Below, piece by piece: positions 23,327 to 35,486 of a stretch of 64,000 nucleotides of DNA (its first letter is position 1; each line of letters starts with the position of its first letter). The stretch comes from Hypericum androsaemum. Lineage: Eukaryota > Streptophyta > Magnoliopsida > Malpighiales > Hypericaceae. Below the pieces are notes generated by a model. The model was not told the origin of the DNA and ran no database searches. It was given only the letters and a program-made list of their open reading frames with translations. A program made the translations under genes and the position numbers. Location of the stretch: the NCBI GenBank assembly GCA_963995505.1, contig OZ023187.1, forward strand, positions 12,053,176 through 12,117,175. The letters run 5' to 3'.

Positions 23327-23645
23327 TATTGAAGGATGGCTCAAAATCTAGGATTTCCTATTTGACAAGAATTCTGTTTTATATTCCTATTTTGACTTAG
23401 ATGTATTCCATGGATGTATTAGGGTTTGTCTATAAATAGATATGGGGCTCTAAACCTAATGTGAGTTGAGCTAGAGCTTGGGGCGAGTTAATGTGTCATT
23501 AATAAAAGATTTCTCTTCCGTGGAAGTAGACAATTTGTGAAACAACGTAAATTTTCTTGTGTCCATTTGCATTCTTGTTTTCTTGCATTAGAATGGAAAT
23601 AATTCTACTGCTCATCTACACTTTTAGTAAGTTGATTTCCTAACA
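23327..23645 (+). repeat. 3' LTR of the deleted copia element
   Basis: A 319-bp partner of the 5' LTR, ending CTAACA and followed by the target-site copy GAGCA. Confidence 0.88.
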
Positions 23646-23650
23646 GAGCA

Positions 23651-24164
23651 TATTAGCTTCTGCTAATTACATAAAAAATACAACTGAAACCTTATAGTTT
23701 AATTGAATCATTTAACTATTAATATTCCAGCCCGACACAAATGTTCATTACATCATCTCATTTCATCCATTCTCATCCATCTTATATCAAGTAATTATCT
23801 TCTTTAGGTATAGTGAAGAGTATCCACTCCTAATTGAGAGTGCAATTTGTAGGTCGCAAACAAAGATTAATAGAGTTTTTCCTTCAAGTAGTGATATTTT
23901 TGAAGTAGTGGTTCTCTCTTGTATCTATTATTGAAGTTAGTAGAAGTTTTTGTTCTTGTTGTTTCGTGGATGAAAGCAAATGGCCGAAACTCGTTATGTT
24001 CGATGTTAGCCTCCTACTAATTATATCCTTGCATTTCGGTCTTTTCTGTGTTCGAGCTATTTTGTTCCTCTTTTATTAATCCTAATAGTGCTATTAGTAC
24101 TTTTGGTTAAGAGAGACTCAGTGATGGCATAAGAACGGAAGGCTCAAAGAGTGCCGTGAGTCAT
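23651..24164. other. AT-rich spacer
   Basis: No coding or repeat signature recognised between the copia element and the next copia fragment. Confidence 0.5.
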
Positions 24165-24440
24165 CTCAACAATTGAAATTGGGCGACATGGAAGCCAAGG
24201 ATGGAAGATATTCTATATTTCAAGGATTTGCATGAGCCGATCGAAGAAGAGGCAAAATTAGTTGAAATTTTGAACACGAATCAAAACAAATTGAATCATA
24301 AAATTATTCGTTATATTTGCGGATGGGTGGATGATAGTGCGTGTCACAATCCATCGAATGAAACCAATGCACATCAATTATTCGTTATATTTCCTCTCAA
24401 GTTGCTTTCGTTATGGGAAGCTGAAATTCCTTCCTCGACG
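24165..24440 (+). pseudogene. Ty1/copia gag fragment
   Basis: Reading from about 24,179 gives WATWKPRMEDILYFKDL, HEPIEEEAK and WVDDSACHNPSNETNAH. These match the conserved Gag block of a copia lineage (WATWKPRMEDLLYCKDLYEPIE; WVDDSV.H). The frame is lost soon after. No LTRs or primer site were found, so this is an isolated fragment of an element different from the one at 21.8 kb. Confidence 0.75.
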
Positions 24441-27400
24441 CGGCTTTAGGCAGAGTTGTCTTTGCTCTATAGTAGCAAATTTGGATGTGCGAGACGATGC
24501 TTTTAGTGAAGAGGTTACGATCGAAGTTTAGCGCTGAACGATACTATTGGACATTTTTTGGGAGGAGGATACCTCTTCCATCATTTACGTGCTAAAGAAC
24601 GTGGCTCGAAGATTTGTTCGTTTCTTACTTTTTGATCTTCACTAACTTGGATTCTTCCTTGAGTGTAATCAGGGTCGCTTTACTTTTGATGGTACCCATT
24701 TATAATTTGTGCTAGATAAAACTTATCTTTATTTTTGTTTTAGATACATGCCATTTAGTAGTTATTCGGGAGAAGAGGCAAGCTACGCTTGCTCCAGTCC
24801 AGTTTCACAGAGGTGAAGAAGCCAAAGGCAACTCTCAAACCATTTGAGTTTACAGACTCTGCCGCCTAAGTGACTACGAGATAGAACATGGGTTCACCCG
24901 CTCAAAACAAAACTACAACTAGACTACCAGAAGAGGAACTTAACGGGCAATAAGACCTACTAATAGGAAGAAAGGGTGCTATCAAATCTAGTATTTTAGA
25001 TACTCGGGTGTTGTACACTACTACATTCCTATGTAATTACCATATAATTATCTTTTGGTAATTTTAATACAAATTTACTTATAAAAAAACAGTTTAAGAT
25101 TCTCTTGCGGGAGGAGAGAAATTATAGGAATCCACCTTTTGACTCTTCCTCAGACAAGCTATAAGGATTAGTTTTGAAAAAGGCCTATAAGAATTAATAA
25201 TATTTTAAAGAACATGGATTTTAGAGGATAATCTGTACAATCCTAGTAAGCAAATAAATATTTGCCATTTTCTTTTCGTCTATCCTTCAACAATCACCGC
25301 TTGTCTTTTTACGCGTAGAAATCTTCCTTTGTCCTGGAATTTCTTTCTTCAAACGCTTGAGTACCACGTGGGCTGTCTGACTGGAATTCCAATTCCCCTT
25401 TATTAAGGTAAATTCCTTTCTTCATATCCGGTATCAAACAATCTAGGTTTGAATACTATATATACTTTAAAAGGTAATAAATTTTTTCTAACAAAATATT
25501 TGTTACTTTTGCATTCAAAATAATTCAAAGCATTTTAATTTTTTTGAAAAATAAATTTTTTATACCATGATAATTCCAGGTTCCATCGTGTAACACTCTT
25601 TAAGATGCTAACTCGGAAAACGGATATTAGCATGACATCGTACTAATCAGTTTAGTACTAATATTAGGTAGGATCCCTTAACTTTTTCTCTGAAAGTCGG
25701 GAAGAATATTTGTCCTCGTGGGTAGAAAAATTTGAAATATATCTTATTGAAGTATGTTGTATATTTAATTACCTCGTTCCTCGACACATTACATTTTCCG
25801 TCAAAGGTCGTCTCATTTCTTCTTACTGTCTCTGGAATAATTCCTTGGTTTCTCTCTACAAGTGGGTAGAAATAGTATAATCTTTCTCTGGTTCCATATG
25901 GAATAATGTTCCCTGGATGATTAGTTTTAGTAACTAAAGAATCACTTTTTATACTAAATAAAACCAGACATGATATGCCAATTTATTTTGGAAGCATTTT
26001 ATTTTTCTTCGGAAGACTTTTTTTTTAGAAGTTTTCTTCGGAAGACTTTGGATAATAATTTTATGACTGTTTTTTGGTTGAATCACATGGTATCCGGAAT
26101 TCTGGATACTCGATGGGTCGACTAATCTTGATTTGAGTCGGATACTAAAATCTCAAATTAAAATTTTTTTTATTAAACTCGAACAACTCTGATTCATCTA
26201 ATTATTGTGTGCAAGTTTTATGCATGTTAATGTTGAAGTAGATATGGTATGACTAATCAACTTTTTATTTTGAAAAAGTTCAACTCTAATAATCGCTACC
26301 CATTGGTCAGAAAAGGGAGCCGGTTACCCAATTTCCCACCAATATTAGCCCAAAGAGACGGGGATGGCCGATGGGACCCATTGAATAATAAAGTCATCCA
26401 TATAGGAAACTAGGAGGCTCTCTTTGACTAGCTCTAGACTTTTCATAAAAAGAAGTAAAACCCACCAAAAAATGAAACATTTTAATGTATAAAATTAACG
26501 TGCTCATTGATTTTTTTATACAATTTAATATTTGAGCTGATTAATCTAAGTTCGAGTCGTATACAATTTTTTAACATGACAAAATTTTCTTAATAAATAT
26601 GTAACACTATATTCACAAAGACTTTACAACTTCATCCATAATTGAGTTTGTTGGTTAACGTGCTCATTGATTGGCGTGGGTAAGAATGGTTTTAGTTTTA
26701 CATCATTATATTCCAAATTATGTGATCCCAAACCAATTTCGAGGAAGAACCACAGTGGGTTACCATCTTTACGTCCTATCCGAGGTTTGGGTATCTTCTT
26801 TCCCTCCATCTGTTTCTCACTTTCAAAATTCATTAAATTTTGCTTACCTAATTGTAATATGATTGAGACTTATGCTCACTCCAGACGGCATAGAAACAGT
26901 TTTAATACGTTAAGATTAAGTAGGCGGCTAATTTTAGGCATTCAAATTTGAAGTTTAATTCTAGGTAAAAATGGCATGGCCTTGCTATGTACAATAAAAA
27001 TATATACTTTCGATATTGATGGCGTAATCCTCTCTTTCGGAGCAATACAACATTTATATTTTAAAAAGAATACGTTAATATTAATACATTATCGGTTGCA
27101 AGTTTGTCAGCTTATTTATAAGTGTGAAAAATGATCAATCTATTATTTTAGGGTTTTGGATTATATAGAGATTTTAATATTATACCAAAATAAATTTATC
27201 CCATGGCCTACATTACTTGCACGATCCATGTCACAGTACGATGACGAAGTTAAAAGCCATGCAAATTTTGGTCTGAGTTTTGTTTAACAGACGTGTTGTG
27301 AACTTGAGATTAACAATATTATTAGTGCGTGAAAAAAATTAACTTATTCATTACCTTAAGCTTTTGGATTAGATACTAAAATTTTAAGTTAATAATAGCT

Positions 27401-27709
27401 AAGACTTGAAAGTTATTTGAAAATCAATATTTATCTTTAGTTCTAGCCACTAAGTTTATTCTGGTTGCGCTCCTTTGAAATTCCCCATGTTATCCTATGT
27501 AACTTTTCCAAGAGTAAATTTTTTTTAACTAACTAATAGTTATCCAAGCAACATTATGGGTGATCACCGGTTATCGTGATGGCAATAATAAAAAGCATGA
27601 CATGATGATGATTTGTATCATTGATTTAATTGAATAACTATATCAATATGAGATTGAAGATCTACATTGTAAGAGTACAATATGGTCTCTCTTGAGAGTA
27701 GGATTTTTT
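24441..27709. other. AT-rich intergenic DNA, nothing recognised
   Basis: More than 3 kb without a convincing gene. The open frames around 26,620-26,950 lie on both strands of the same stretch and have no conserved pattern. Confidence 0.55.
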
Positions 27710-28886
27710 ACCTAATAAAAAAGAGAGAAAATCAAGTCCCTCGAATTTGCTTCAATATACTCAAAAGTCTTTCCTGTTCACAAAATACATTCCGACGTCC
27801 CTCTAGTTTTCTTTTATTATACTTTCGGGTCCCTACATGAGTTTTTTTTCTTTTTTTGTCATTAAAATGACAAAAATACCCTTAGAACCAGAAAACAAAA
27901 AAATTGATGACGTCATTTCTTTTTCTCTGATGGCCAAAACCCAAATCGGTGTCGATGTCCACTCGACTCCGGCCCATTCGTGGTAACGTCCACTCTCGCC
28001 GTGCCAAAAATGGCATTGCGATGCATAGGCCGACGCGGCGTCGACGCGGATGTGAACGTCGTCGTCGTCTTGCAGCCATCAATCAAACAAGAATTGCACA
28101 AGGGCGAGATGATGGTCAGAAACCCAGAAATGAATCTGTCAAAAAACCCAGAAATGAATCTGTCAAAAAACCCAGAAATGAATCTGTCAAAAAACCCAAA
28201 AATTGATCTCGATAGAGAGGTCGGAAAGAAATGCAGCAGAACTCCCTCTCGACGCCGTACTCCCTCCCGACGACCGTAGTCCTGCCCGACGCAGTAATCC
28301 CTTTACGTCATCTTCCCCCCCAACACGACGCCGTACTCCCTTCGCTTCTGCTTCCTCGATTTGAAATCGAAACGGTCCCCCTTCTCTCTCTTATTTCTCT
28401 CTTCAATCCCTCAGTTGCTTCGAACCACTTCTGCTCCTCCCTCGTCCACAGCCCCGGCGAAACCCTCCTCCCGTGTGGAGGCGCTCAGCCTCCCTACCGA
28501 GCCACGCCAGCACTCTGCCGAGGAGCTCGAGCAGGTCGAGGGCGAGGGTTGAGAAAATTTATTTTGCCCCGTCCCGAATTTTTGTTAAGTTGGCGTTGGT
28601 GATTTTAGTTTGGAGAATTTGTTTGATTTTGATTTAATGTTGAATTTTTTTTATAGAATTGGTTAGGAGGAAGAAGAAGAGTGATGTCAGCGATTTTTTA
28701 TTTTTTGTTCTAAGGGTATTTTGGTCATTTAATTGACAAAAATGAAAAAAATGAGCTGCTAACGTGCGTCAGGAATCCGAAAGTATAATAAAATCAAACA
28801 AGAGAGACGCCGGCGTGTATTTTGTGAACATGAGAGACTTTTGAGTATATTTAATCAAACCCAAGGGACTTGAGAATAATTTATCT
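27710..28886. mobile_element. Non-autonomous long-TIR DNA transposon (Mutator-like?), element E2
   Basis: The ends are inverted copies over about 240 bp: ATATACTCAAAAGTCT, TTCACAAAATACA, ATTATACTTTCGG and AAAATACCCTTAGAA occur at the left and, reversed, at the right. The right terminus TTGAGAATAATTTATCT is nearly identical to that of E1. The interior is GC-rich, with a 24-bp tandem repeat at 28,118-28,200, and has no transposase, so it would need one supplied elsewhere. Left boundary uncertain by about 10 bp. Confidence 0.8.
28118..28200 (+). repeat. 24-bp tandem repeat inside E2
   Basis: Three and a half units of AACCCAGAAATGAATCTGTC plus AAAA, in frame as 8-residue repeats in the longest local open frame. 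Confidence 0.85.
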
Positions 28887-29639
28887 AAAAATTATCGTTA
28901 TCGAGATAATTATAACCCCTTACCGATAATATGCTTAATCCCACAAAAAACTATACCAAGTGTTAGCCTCTTAAAAATCTTAAGAATTAGCTTTGTAAAT
29001 GAGTGGAACAAAAATATTGGGGGGCCGAATTTGGGTCTTAACTGCAGTATACAGGACCAGCCTGTCATATAAATAGACCGGTGATAAAATCGTAATATAT
29101 TCGAAAAGTAGGAGCAAATGTGGGATATGGATTTGAAAACAAAGGCGCAAAAAAAAGGGAAAGGGCGGTTATGGAATGCAAAAATTTTGGGACACCATTT
29201 CCTAATCATGATTAAAATTCAAAAAGAGAATCTCCGGTTGCCATTTGGATTTGCAGAAACCCTAGATCACACTAAAAATGACGATTGCAACTTGCAAAAT
29301 CTGCATAATTTGGATCTGCAAAAAAGCAAGAATTGTCGATGGATCTACAAGATTTGGATCTTTAATATACAGAGCAAGGATCTTCAACCATTGAAAGTTA
29401 GTCGATCTCTCCTCTCGTCGCTCTCCTACATCGATCTCCAAACATTCATTTCTACCAATCAATCTCGAAATCTATAAAAGACGAAATCAATTTTACTGCA
29501 GATTTAGAGCAGCAAACAGATAAGATAGCATTTGCGAATCAACATTGTTCAAATACTTTGAATATGCAGCCACATAGAGGTTTGAATTAATTCACAAATA
29601 TCCGAATGAATTAATTCTAGAAATTTGAAATTTCTAACA
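28887..29639. other. AT-rich intergenic DNA
   Basis: No gene recognised. The 119-codon frame at 29,118-29,477 has a biased, repetitive composition and no known motif. Confidence 0.5.
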
Positions 29640-30580
29640 ACCTTATGTGCTAATCGACTATACCATAAATTAAAATATTCAACCATATAAGCAGAAACTT
29701 CAATTTTACTAATAGTGACTTTGAACATGCCCTCACGAGTGTAGCTCTTCTCGACAAACCTCCCATTTTTTTATAAGATCAAATAATCTACCTCAAGTAC
29801 AACTTTGAACCCCACCTTGCTTAGAAAGGAACCAGAAATCAAATTCTTCCTAATATTGGGTACAAAAATATTTCAAAAAAATATTGGATACAAAAAGTAC
29901 ATTTCACAAGAGTCACGATCTTTCTAGAAGTAAATGACAAATCAACAGTGCATTTACTAAAAACTTTAGCATTATTACTATTTTCCATCAGCACTTGTTG
30001 ATCTTTAACACTTTCAAATGTCTTGAAGAGAGCAATCATTGCAAATATGGACCGTTGCTCCGGAGTCATACCACCAGTTATTAAACTTATTCTCGGTTGC
30101 TACATTCACTTGCTCGATTTGGACATGTGTAATGATTTTATCTATGGTGAGTATCTATAAAGTGTGGAGTAATTTCTTACGTCACTCATTCCAAGATTGA
30201 GGCAATTTAGCAATAATTGGAGTGATTCTGAAATCTCCACCTTCACATCCTTGAGTTTAGACACCGTACTTGCAATTCATCTATTTGGTTCATAATAAAC
30301 TTGCTATCTACCATAGTAAACTCAAAATACTTTATACAAAGGAAATTGTTGTTACCTTGTCGTACATAGTTATACTTGATCTTTAGCATCGTTCATATCT
30401 CCTTTGGGGACTTGATTGATTGGTAGAGGTCATACAACCGGTCGAAGAGAGAGAGAGAGAGAGTTAAGGATGTGCCCTCGATAACAGATCTCATCATCCT
30501 CTCACTTCTTTCAAGTAATTCAGGCCTCGCTGACTTAGGATCAAGAACATAGAACACTCTAAGTTCCACAAGCAGAAATA
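29640..30580 (-). pseudogene. Ty1/copia gag-pol fragment
   Basis: On the minus strand 30,069-29,839 reads DQQVLMENSNNAKVF and VDLSFTSRKIVTL, the block between copia protease and integrase. Reading on in another frame gives NIRKNLISGS and LSKVGFKVV, then VEKSYTREGMFKV, the standard continuation. The stretch up to about 30,580 carries gag-like pieces such as FLCIKYFEFTMVDSKF with stops and frameshifts. No LTRs were found. It is a heavily decayed copy. Confidence 0.75.
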
Positions 30581-31394
30581 TCATCTTGTCTTTTCATCGA
30601 GTGAAATTGGAATCATCAAATCGATATAACTTGTTGAGATATTGGTTAATCACTTTGTTGCAATTTGTGAACTCTATATCAACCAATAATAACACTTTAA
30701 GATTGTTTAAAAAAATAAGGAAGAAAATGAAACCTGACTTTAGGAGAGCCAATAAACACCTAATGGAGCACGAACAATCTTTGAATGAGAACTTGATTCT
30801 TGAGGCGTGATTATGACCACTTTTCTTAAAGTGTTATTTGCCCCCAGTATTAGTTGTTAAATGGTCCTGACAAGTACACCTATATGATTACTCAAGATGT
30901 TTGATATTCTAAATGGCAAGCTTTAGGATATCACCTCCAAAACTACAACAAAAATGCCTTATGGTAGAAAATATAAGAAGAGAAGAAGACCTAAAAATGA
31001 TTTGGATGAGAGAAATGATAACAGTTTGGTCCCTTATATAACAAATCAAAGCCACTTAAGTTTTGCTTCATTGACCATCATTTGCATCCAACTTTCAAAG
31101 GACATCTCTTCTTAATGGAATTCTATCAGGTATCTATTTATGAAGAGGCATATTTCTCTCTTTCTCTTTTAAATTTGTGAACTATCATGTGTCTCCTGAT
31201 TTAAGCCAAACAATGTATCATTTGGTAATCAAGATGCAGTAAAGCTACTGCCTCGTAAAAATTCATGAACACCAACGAATTCCCATGAGATGTTCAGCTG
31301 CTTCTACCATACGAACATGTAAATTGCCAAAAACTTGCCTATTTCACTCCTCCAGCCCAAATTTTAGCCTTTTAAGCTTGATCATCACCTGCCT
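30581..31394. other. AT-rich spacer
   Basis: No gene or element signature recognised. Confidence 0.5.
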
Positions 31395-32145
31395 AATAAA
31401 AGTAAAAAAGAAAAACTTGACTTAACTTTCCACTAACTCTATAAAATTAATTTACATATTTAGTGGGCCTCTCTTGCTCTGCCATAACACACAGGAGAAT
31501 AAGGTACCGCGGGAGAGGCTAAGTGCGCCATGGCCATAATCTGATTGGCAATTTTGAAAAAAAACATCCATCAACTATGTTCAAATCTAGATTAGTATAC
31601 ACATTAGATGTCCAGATACGAGTGGTATAAAAAAGGTAAAGTATGTCTCAAGACGGCTTTCTAACTAAATGTATCTTCATATGGCCAAAAAAATCGAACT
31701 CCCAATCCACATCTTATTGGCAATATGGATATATAATAAGATCTTGAACATAAAAATTAATGAAGAACTCGTACACATGCGTGCTTCTCTTCATCATTAA
31801 TTTAACTAACTTCAGTTTTCTCGACGGTTAAACTTTATGCTAAGGAAATAGTTTTCAAGAATTAATTTGCAACTCGTAATCCAAGAGAGTAAAAGGTTTT
31901 ATGATCTTGTGCTTAGGAATCTCAGACAAAATCATGACTTCTGATTCTAAGGAATTAGAATATGAATAAACTCGGCCATTTTCTTAAAGATAAAGTGGCG
32001 ATATTCGATCGGTAGATTATTAAATTTGTAATTTCGCAAACAATTATTGCATCCAAACTGGCTAAATCTAAAGTTGTAACGAACTTGGTAAAGAGCCGAG
32101 TAATTAAATTTGTAATTTCATAAATAATTATTACATCGAAGTAGA
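31395..32145 (+). repeat. Segmental duplication, copy 1
   Basis: This non-coding segment is repeated in the same orientation at 32,787-33,560. Shared anchors include CCATAACACACAGGAGAATAA, GAGGCTAAGTGCGCCA, GGAATCTCAGACAAAAT and GATAAAGTGG. The copies differ by many substitutions and small indels, so the duplication is old. Offset is about 1.37-1.4 kb. Confidence 0.85.
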
Positions 32146-32164
32146 CTCAACTTTCAAATACCAC

Positions 32165-32532
32165 CCGTACTGATGTGCCATTGTGTTTGTGCATTTAGAA
32201 ACTGATGTGCCATTGAGTTTTTGAAGACATATTAACAAAAATTTGTGATGTTGCATTTATGCCTTTGGAAACTGATATGCCGTTGTGATTTTGTCTTTGA
32301 AAACTAGTGTATCGTTGAGTTTGTATCATCAAAAACTAATGTACCTTTGAAAATTGATGTGTCGTTATATTTGTGCCTTTCAAAACTGGTGTGCCGTTGA
32401 GTTTGTGCCTTCAAAAACTGATTTGTCTTTGAAAATTGACGTGACATTGTGTTTGTGTCTTTGAAAACTGATGTGCCGTTGAGTTTGTGCCTTTAAAAAC
32501 TGATTTGCTGGTGAGTTTGTGCCTTCGAAATT
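32165..32532 (+). repeat. 32-bp minisatellite
   Basis: About 11 diverged units of ACTGATGTGCCGTTGAGTTT followed by GTGCCTTTGAAA. The array lies exactly between the two copies of the segmental duplication. Confidence 0.85.
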
Positions 32533-32786
32533 TGTCTATGTGACTTGAAAATTTTTCTTGATATACCTTTGAAATTATGTGATATTACAAATTTGTTATT
32601 AAAATCCCTTACACATTTTTCACACGCGCGCATCCTTTCCCTTGTCTGATTCATGCTAATACACTCAATATATTCTCTCTTCATAAAATAAACTTGGGAT
32701 ATCTTTTAAAAAATCCAAACTCCTGATTGCTTGTACCGAATTGATATCGTAGATATTTATTTGTATTAAGTATATATACTATTCTA

Positions 32787-33560
32787 AATAAATAAAAAAA
32801 AGACATGACTTAACTTTTTTTGTGGGCCCCTCTTGCCATAACACACAGGAGAATAAAATACTGCAGAAGAGGCTAAGTGCGCCACGATCATAATCTGGTT
32901 GGCAATTGGGCAACAAACGTTCCTTCGGGAGCAAAGATAGTTGAAAATACTTGATTCGAATCTAGTATGCGCATGTCAAGATAACATGTGTTATATAAAA
33001 AAAAGGTAAAGTATGTCCAAAGATGGCTTTCTAATTAAATGTATGTGCATATGGCCGGAAAAATTTTGAACTTCTATTCTCCTTGGCAATATGCGTGCTC
33101 CATCATCATCTTCATCATTAATCTAACTAACTTGTGTTGGCAGCTTTCTTGACGGGTAAACTTTGTGCTAAAGAAATAATTTTTAGGAATTAATTTGCAT
33201 AAGGTAATCCAAGAGAGCAAAGTGTTTAGGAATCTCAGACAAAATTATCAATTCCGATTCTAAGAATTTTTTTGAAAGATAAATTTCAATCATTACTTTG
33301 AACTACGAATTTTTTTGAATTTGACAATGCGTTGTATCTAGGATACATACCTTTGTCGATTCTAAAGCATTATAATATAAATAAATTCGGCCATTTCTTT
33401 AAAGATAAAGTGGAGATATTCGGTGGGTATCTTATTAAATTTGCAATTCCATAAACAATTATTACATCCAAAGTGGCCTAGTCTAAAGTTGTAACGAACT
33501 CGGTAAAGAGCTAAAGAATGAAATTTGTAATTTCATTAAAAAATATTACATCGATGTAGA
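32787..33560 (+). repeat. Segmental duplication, copy 2
   Basis: Partner of 31,395-32,145, carrying an additional 93-bp insertion at 33,264-33,356 that copy 1 lacks. Confidence 0.85.
33264..33356. mobile_element. 93-bp insertion with 9-bp target-site duplication
   Basis: CGATTCTAA occurs directly before (33,255-33,263) and after (33,357-33,365) this segment, while copy 1 has only one GATTCTAA there. The insert is AT-rich, without clear inverted ends, so its class is unknown. Confidence 0.65.
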
Positions 33561-34395
33561 AGCAGTTTTCAAAGTTTTTGTCATTGTTAGTAACATCCGG
33601 ACCCAAAAATTTTGCTATACGATATTGGAGTATGTCGTAGTTTATAATTATCTAGCTATATTTCTGATGTTATTTTTCTTTCTGCAATTAGTACTAAACT
33701 CTATTTCTATGAATGCAAGGCTAACTAATTCCTCTAGAGGACAGTTGAGGAATTGATTTAATGGAAAGCTACACAAAAACCGTGGAATAATTCAGGTGTT
33801 TCTTTGAATCTAAGACACCGGCTTTAGAGGTTCCTAGGTTCCGTCTTTGAGCAAAAGAAAGTTGTAAGGAACTAAGGCTGCCGTGTGTCTAATTTCTTTA
33901 ATTATCTCTTGCTTTCTGAACTATTACATCACCAGACATTACGAATTTTTCTATAAGCTATCTTACATACATATTATATGAGGTTAACGTTTAAACAGTT
34001 AAAATTACAACTACCTTATTACATGTTGAATATGAAAATTCAAGGGAAAAATGCACTTTAGTAAATGGTATGATTATTTTTTAATTAAGTATTATGTGAT
34101 TTAAAACGTATAAAATGAGTTAAAAAATTTTCAATTATTTTCACTTGTACACATGCAGCATTTCTCGACTGTTTGTCCATCTGTCACGTCAATTATGTTT
34201 TTGATGCTGATATGACCTGCCATCACGGCATTCTTTAGGAATAAGTGGTCGGTCGTCGGTTCTCGGAAGCAAAATGGTTCCCGATTTTTTGTATTGTATC
34301 ATTAGGCTACATTTTTTTTTTTGAGGTGTAAAAATTTTGACAAACCAAATGCACACCAAGTGTACGTGTGACTCGAGTACGAGAATTTATATGTG
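33561..34395. other. AT-rich spacer
   Basis: No gene or element signature recognised. Confidence 0.5.
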
Positions 34396-34411
34396 GACGC
34401 TTCAAACCATA

Positions 34412-35278
34412 GTTTTAAAAATGCAGTCTGACCAATGGTTCAACTAATTAGACCACGAATTGGTCACAAGAGCGGTCCTTTTTTAGGCTTTGGAACGGCC
34501 TCAAATCCGGTCAGCCCGGGCGATTTTGACCTCCGGGTCGCCCGGAAAAATCCGGTCGGAACTGAGCTTTGATATTTCAGGGGCAAAATTGGGAAAATCA
34601 TTTTTTTGTAGTAAAAATTGGGAGAACTTGACTAAAACGTACATTTTCCCCTCAAATATTACATTTGTCCGCCTCTCCGCCTTTCCTGCCTGCGCCCGCT
34701 CGACATCGTCGTCCCTGTACCTGCCTCGACAGAAGGATGGCAAATTTTGGGATTTTTTGAACAATTGGCTCCTTTGCTTTAATATGTTCTGGGTTTTTTA
34801 TGAGCTCATTTTGGAGTGATTTTCTCTGTCTCGTGTGCATCTTTGTTGGACTGAAGCTAAAGGGGAGTATTGAAAAGGTGTGAGTTGTGGATTTTCTTTG
34901 TTTCTTTATATGGTTAGTCATGGAGGAAAAAAATCTTCTTGTTTGTGTAAGGCTATGTTAAAAAAGAACAACAAAAGTTGAAAGAAGCAGGAATGAGACG
35001 AAGAGAAGACATGGTTTGGAAAATGTGCTAGTGGAGTCCATTATTACTTTTTCTTGAATGTTGAAGTATTTAAAAGTTGACAGGGACATGGCTTGTGGCC
35101 CTAGGAAAAATAGACTTCGACAGAACAAGTAGTGAGTGGGGTACATGTATTGTTTTTTTACAAAATATTAATATATATTTATAAAAAAGTATGGTCCGAC
35201 CGGTGGTCTAACCGATCGGACCATCTGACCGGATGACGGGAGAAATCCCGGGTCAACCTCCGGGTCGTTTTTTAAAAC
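34412..35278. mobile_element. GTTTTAAA...TTTAAAAC transposable element (non-autonomous)
   Basis: The 867-bp segment begins GTTTTAAAAA and ends TTTTTTAAAAC. Behind each end lie related inverted sequences rich in GGTYNGACC and CCGGGT. A direct repeat of 16 bp with one mismatch, GAYGCTTCAAACCATA, lies outside both ends (34,396-34,411 and 35,279-35,294). The interior has no transposase. The long direct repeat is unusual for a TIR element. Confidence 0.7.
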
Positions 35279-35486
35279 GATGCTTCAAACCATATATTTT
35301 CCCCATTTTCTTCAAAATGAAATTCCATACAAGATTACCCTAAAAAAAATTCCATAAAAGGTCCGAATATTAACCAAGTTAAAATTAAATAGACCAAGCA
35401 GTACGAATCTGACAACTAATATTAATAAGGCGGCCTGCGCTCTTTTACCAAAGAAGTGTGTTTGGTCGCGTGGTAACATTCTTACC

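Larger units (their letters stand above)
21819..23645 (+). mobile_element. Internally deleted Ty1/copia LTR retrotransposon
   Basis: Two LTRs (21,819-22,133 and 23,327-23,645) enclose only about 1.2 kb. Just inside the left LTR is a tRNA-Met-type primer site, TGGTATAAGAG (a degenerate TGGTATCAGAG), and before the right LTR a purine-rich AAAGGTGGAGAATA. GAGCA flanks both ends (21,814-21,818 and 23,646-23,650), a 5-bp target-site duplication. The interior begins with a copia gag start and is otherwise non-coding. The LTR begins TATTGAAG rather than TGTTGAAG in both copies. Confidence 0.9.

Noticed and set aside
27949..28602. Overlapping frames inside E2
   Set aside because: They follow the 24-bp tandem repeat and GC-rich interior of the transposon; no known domain.
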